The notes under the pieces are model-generated. The model made no database searches and was not told the DNA's origin. It saw only the letters and a list, made by a program, of their open reading frames with translations. Made by a program: the position numbers and the translations under genes. Below, piece by piece: positions 59,201-64,000 of a DNA stretch of 64,000 bases. The stretch's first letter is position 1. Each line of letters begins with the position of its first letter. Source of the stretch: Liquidambar formosana (lineage: Eukaryota > Streptophyta > Magnoliopsida > Saxifragales > Altingiaceae); contig CM077834.1 in NCBI GenBank assembly GCA_039720395.1, positions 806,001 to 870,000 on the forward strand, read 5' to 3'.

Positions 59201-62200
59201 CGATCAAGGAAAAAAAGATTAATATCTAATGTCAAAAAACCAAAAATAAAGAATGAAAAAATAAAACAACAAAAACAAAAATGAAAACCGAGGGAGGGAT
59301 AAACGAAAAGAAGATCAATATCTTGCGTTCCCTATTTGGTTCCTAATAAAACGAATTTCGCTTTTCCTCTTTCTTATCCCCCAAGGTCTCAAGAACCAAT
59401 TCAAGCATTAAAGACTGAAACAAAATTGGGAAAAAAAAAATGAGAAAAAAACAAAAACAAAAACAGAAAGGAAAACTGAGGGAGAGATAAAGGAAAAGAA
59501 GATCAATATCTCACGTTCCCTATTTGGTTCCAAAAAAGAAAACCAACTTCACCTTTCTCTTTTCTCTCCCCCTAGTTCTCAAGAAGCAATTGAAGCATTA
59601 AAAACTTAAACAAAACCCAAAAATAAAGAACGAAAAATAAAAAATGAACACATAAATGAAAACTGAGGGAAGGATCAAAGAAAAGAAGATCAATATCTCA
59701 CGTTCCCTGTTCAATTCCAAATAAAACCAACTTCTCTTTTCTCTTTCTTCTCCCTCAAGCTTTCAAGAAGCAATTGAAGCTTTAAAGACTGGACAAAAAA
59801 ACCAAAAACAAAAAACAAAGAAAGAAAAAATAAAAAATGAAAACCGAGGGAAGGATCAAGGAAAAGAGATCGATATCTCACGTTCACTTTTTGGTTCCTA
59901 ACAAAACCAACTTCTCTTTTCCCTTTCTTCTCCCCTTAGTTTTCAAGAAGAAACTGAAGCATTAAAGACTAAACCAAAAACCAAAAACTAAAAACAAAGG
60001 AAAATAAATAAAAAATGAACACATTAACCAAAACCAAGGGAGCAATCAAGGAAAAAAATATCAATATCTAACGTCGAAAAACCAAAAATAAAGAAAGAAA
60101 AACAAAAATGAAAACCGAGGGAGGGATAAATGAAAAGAAGATCAATATCTCGCGTTCCCTATTTGGTTCTTAATAAAACCAATTTCTCTTTTCCTCTTTC
60201 TTATCCCCCAAGGTCTCAAGAACCAATTGAAGCATTAAAGACTGAAACAAAATCGCAAAAAATTAAAATGAGAAAAAAATTATAAAAGAAAAAAAACAAA
60301 CAAACAAAAAAACAAAAACAGAAAGGAAAACTCAGGGAGAGAGAAAGGAAAAGAAGATCAATATCTCACGTTCCCTACTTGGTTCCAAAAAAGAAAACCA
60401 ACTTCACTTTTCTCTTTTCTCTCCCCCTAGTTCTCAAGAAGCAATTGAAGCGTTAAAAAATTAAACAAAAACCAAAAAGAAAGAACGAAAAATAAAAAAT
60501 GAACACAAATGAATACTGAGGGAAGGATCAAAGAAGAGAAGATCAATATCTCACGTTCCCTGTTCGGTTCCAAATAAAACCAACTTCTCTTTTTTCTTTC
60601 TTCTCCCCCAAGTTTTCAAGAAGCAATTGAAGCTTTAAAGACTAGACAAAAAAACCAAAAACAAACAACAAGGAAAGAAAAAATAAAAAATGAAAACCAA
60701 GGGAAGAATTAAGGAAAAGAGATCGATATCTCACGTTCACTTTTTGGTTCCTAACAAAACCAACTTCTCTTTTCCCTTTCTTCTCCCCTTAGTTCTCAAG
60801 AAGCAACTAAAGCATTAAAGACTAAACCAAAAACCAAAAACTCAAAACAAAGGAAGAAAAAATAAAAAATGAACACATTAATCAAAACCAATGGAGGGAT
60901 CAAGGAAAAGACGATCAATATCTAGCGTCGAAAAACAAAAAATAAAGAGAGGAAAAATAAAACAACAAAAACAAAAATGAAAACCCAGGGAGGGATAAAC
61001 GAAAAGAAGATCAATATCTCATGTTCCCTGTTTGGTTCCCAATGAAACCAATTTCTCTTTTCCTCTTTCTTATCCCCCAAGGTCTCAAGAACCAATTGAA
61101 GCATTAAAGACTGAAACAAAATCGAAAAAAACGAAAAAAAATGAGGAAAAAACAAAACAAAAACAAAAAGGAAAACTAAGGGAGAGATAAGGAAAAGAAG
61201 ATCAATATCTCACGTTCCCTATTTGGTTCCAAAAAAGAAAACCAACTTCACTTTTCTCTTTTCTCTCCCCCTAGTTCTCAAGAAGCAATTGAAGTGTTAA
61301 AAACTTAAACAAAAACCAAAAAGAAAGAACGAAAAATAAAAACTGAACGCATAAATGAAAACTGAGGGAAGGATCAAAGAAAAAAATATCAATATCTCAC
61401 GTTCCATGTTCGGTTCCAAATAAAACCAACTTCTCTTTTCTCTTTCTTCTCCCCCAAGTTTTCAAGAAGCAATTGAAGCTTTAAAGACTGGACAAAAAAA
61501 CCAAAAACAAAAAACACAGAAAAAAAAAATAAAAAATGCAAACCGAGGGAAGGATCAAGGAAAAGAGATCAATATCTCACGTTCACTTTTTGGTTCCTAA
61601 CAAAACCAACTTCTCTTTTTCCTTTCTTCTCCCCTTAGTTCTCAAGAAGAAACTGAAGCATTAAAGACTAAACCAAAAACCAAAAACTAAAAACAAAGAA
61701 AAATAAATAAAAAATGAACACATTAATCAAAACCGAGGGAGCGATCAAGGAAAAAAAGATCAATATCTAACGTTCGAAAAACCAAAAATAAAGAAAGAAA
61801 AAACAAAACAACAAAAACAAAAATGAAAACCGAGGAGGGATAAACAAAAAGAAGATCAATATCTCGCGTTCCCTGTTTGGTTCCTAATAAAACTAATTTC
61901 TCTTCTCTTTCTTGTCCCCCTAGGTCTCAAGAACCAATTGAAGCATTAAAGATTGAACCAAAAATCGAGAAAAAAAAAAAAACAAAAAAACAAAAACAAA
62001 ATTGAGAAAGTAAAAAACAAAAAACAAAAACAAAAAGGAAAACTAAGGGAGAGAAAAAGGAAAAGAAGATCAATATCTCACGTTCCCTATTTGATTCCAA
62101 AAACGAAAACCAACTTCACTTTTCTCTTTCTTCTCCCCCTAGTTCTCAAGAAGCAATTGAAACATTAAAAACTTAACCAAAAACCAAAAACAAAGAACAA

Positions 62201-62960
62201 AAAAATAAAAAATGAAAACTAAGCGAGGGAATAAGGAAAAGAGGATCAAAATCTCACGTTCCCTGTTCAATTCCAAATTGTACCAATTTCTCTTTTCTCT
62301 TTCTTCTCCCCCTAGTTCTCAAGAAGCAACTGAAGCGTTAAAAACTTAACCAAAAACCCAAAAATAAAAAATGAACACATAAATGAAAACCGAGGGAGGG
62401 ATCAAGGAAAAGAGGATTAATATCTCACGTTCCTTGTTAGGTTCCAAATAAAACCAACTTCTCTTTTCTCTTTCTTCTCCCCCTAGTTTTCAAGAAGCAA
62501 TTGAAGCTTTAAAGACTGGACAAAAAACCAAAAACAAAAAACAAATAAAGAAAAAATAAAAAACGAAAACCGAGTGAAAGATAAAGGAAACGAGATCAAT
62601 ATCTCACATTCCTTGTTTGGTTTCTAACAAAACCAACTTCTCTTTTCCCTTTCTTCTCCCCTTAGTTCTCAAGAAGCAATTGAAGCATTAAAGACTTAAG
62701 CAAAACCCAAAAATCAAAAACAAAGAAAAAATAAATAAAATGAACACAAAGGAAAACCATGGGAGGGATCAAGGAAAAGAAGATCATTATCTCACGTTCT
62801 CCGCTTGGTTTCTAATAAAACCAACATCTCTTTTCTCTTTCTTCTCCCCTAGTATACAAAATAAAAATAATAAAAAATATAAAAAATAAAATAAAATTTA
62901 AAAAATAGGCTACCATCTAACGTTCCCAGCTTTATGGTTCCTAAAAAAACCAAACACCAA
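56205..62960. repeat. Satellite array, monomer about 180 bp with partial higher-order structure near 850 bp
   Basis: About 39 occurrences of a GATCAATATCTCACGTTCC-type box from 56350 to 62790, mostly 170-190 bp apart. Each monomer carries, in order: the box, TTTGGTTCC, AAAACCAACTTCTCTTTT, a pyrimidine tract ending CCCCTAG, TTCTCAAGAAGCAATTGAAG, an A-rich stretch with AAACAAAGAAAG, and GAGGGAGGGATCAAGGAAAAG. Short monomers of about 90 bp with a variant TCTAACGTCGAAAAAC box occur near 57079, 58455, 59221, 60062, 60917 and 61767; the last four are spaced 841-855 bp, giving a multimer of about five units. The pyrimidine tract plus CTAG resembles a 3' splice site, so the monomer may come from intron sequence. 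Reading frames inside are low-complexity by-products. A decayed unit continues near 63240-63330. Confidence 0.95.
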
Positions 62961-63084
62961 ACTTTACTTGGCAAAGTAATTCTAAAAGACAAGGAGTTTA
63001 TCCGTCGACCTTATTGGTACGCAACATATATGTGTATATAAATATATGATGTTTTGTCTTCTTGGTACCCAAAGTAAACAAAAA

Positions 63085-63230
63085 CATAGCACTGGCCCTG
63101 TGGCCTAGGTAGTACCCTAGTGGGTTGGGGTTTGGGCAGTCTTAGTTCTAAGGGTTGATTCCCCTCCATTGTAACCAAAATAGAAGGTGTAATAGTAATA
63201 ATACAAAAGAAAGATATGAAGGGTTCCAAA
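63085..63230 (+). mobile_element. SINE-like insertion at the satellite edge
   Basis: Has A-box-like (CTGTGGCCTAGGTAGTACCC) and B-box-like (AAGGGTTGATTCCCCTCC) motifs, ending in an A-rich segment. It separates a decayed satellite unit (63240-63330) from the main array, suggesting insertion into the array edge. Confidence 0.5.
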
Positions 63231-63330
63231 TTTGATTTTCTTCTTCTCCCACTAGTTTCTCAACAACCAAATGGAACATTAAAGACTAAATAAATAAATA
63301 AAAACAAGATGGATAAAAGAAAAAATAATA

Positions 63331-64000
63331 ATAATATAAAAAAAATTTGAAAGCCATCCCCCAACCCCCACCAATTTAAAAAACACAAAAAGAATGTAAA
63401 CAATAAGGGAAAAACAATACTGGCGCTCAGATAATTCAAGAACTATTATTCAGTCAACATGCTAAGCTTAGAAGTCAATCTTTTAGTGTTTAGTGTACAA
63501 TCCTAATTTTACTTTACTCTGTTTAGGTACTTTCAATTTATACATTTTAAACAAATCTGCACATGGAACACTATTGCATGAACTTAACCATGACATCTGC
63601 CGACTAATAATATTCAACTACAGAAAATTATTAACACTGACAATAATAAATAAAAATTATAATGGCCCCAAAGAGACCTATAGGGATGAAACAATTTATC
63701 ATGAAAAGTCAATCCTGATCGTATTTCATCATATGCATAATCATACCTGGATGTATTTTGCTGTGTCTGTCTCAAATGTCTTGAAAGTTTGGGCCTATAA
63801 ATTATCCATAAGGATCTGCATTGGAGAAAGTAGCAAATCCCAACTTGTAAACAGTTTCAAAAATAGGGGAAAATAGTGACAGAAAAGAGGAAGAGGGGAG
63901 AGAAGGAAAAAGAACCTTAATATCAGTAGAGTTCAAGGGTCGTGCCATCGTGGATCTTCTGGTTCTTGCATGACCATTCAAAGAATGTTAGTTCCATAGT
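63331..64000. other. Right end of window, no supported gene
   Basis: AT-rich. A plus-strand frame at 63493-63876 has no recognisable family features. On the minus strand, splice-like signals (CAG at about 63815 and CAG/GTATGA at about 63748) and an ATG near 63945 could mark the start of a gene continuing leftward, but I could not build a consistent reading frame. Confidence 0.3.

Noticed and set aside
56205..62960. CRISPR-like array or tandem genes in the regular repeats
   Set aside because: Monomers are about 180 bp, contiguous and without unique spacers, in a plant genome; the frames are short Phe/Lys-rich by-products.
63493..63876. 127-codon plus-strand frame at the right end as a gene
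   Set aside because: No family features, AT-rich codons, and no supporting splice or promoter signals.

Overview
This is nuclear DNA of a flowering plant, most likely a woody eudicot. The evidence is split genes with GT-AG introns, AT-rich introns and spacers, plant-only gene families (oleosin, PMEI-type inhibitor, CAX exchanger, AAP permease) and many small plant transposons (TRIM, MULE, hAT-like, SINE, L1 LINE). I cannot name the species. All exon boundaries were read by eye from splice consensus, reading phase and family resemblance; no transcript evidence was available.

Left part (1 to about 27.3 kb): a head-to-tail segmental duplication. Unit A runs from before the window to about 9,987. 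Unit B runs from about 9,988 to beyond the SmD1 gene. Each unit holds a bZIP transcription factor gene (minus), COX15 heme A synthase (plus, divergent from bZIP) and SmD1 spliceosomal protein (minus, convergent with COX15). In unit B all three look complete. In unit A, COX15 lacks exons 1-2 and has further lesions, and SmD1 is cut to a broken last exon. The A/B joint fuses SmD1 to the 3' end of a raffinose-synthase-like gene, which predicts an intact copy of that gene left of the window. The two bZIP copies look intact in the parts seen but differ strongly everywhere except the DNA-binding exon. Unit B carries a 1-kb MULE-like insertion just upstream of its COX15, the only intact copy here.

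Middle (27.3 to 49 kb): an oleosin gene (29.1 kb), a 12-exon vacuolar cation/proton exchanger of CAX2/CAX5 type (31.4-42.0 kb) whose introns hold two TRIM elements with target-site duplications, two L1 LINE 3' ends and a 196-bp tandem duplication, then a small invertase/pectinesterase inhibitor gene (43.0-43.5 kb) and a 7-exon amino acid permease gene (46.6-48.9 kb).

Right part (49 to 64 kb): a 3.8-kb MULE with long inverted ends and a perfect 9-bp target duplication, then a diverged duplicate of the permease upstream region and its first two exons (now a pseudogene), which runs into a 6.7-kb satellite array with monomers of about 180 bp and partial higher-order periodicity near 850 bp. The last kilobase has a SINE-like element and no gene I can support.

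The genes are ordinary unlinked plant genes and do not form a pathway. What is notable is the duplication, its asymmetric decay, and the density of recognisable small transposons. I found no evidence of a new multi-gene system.
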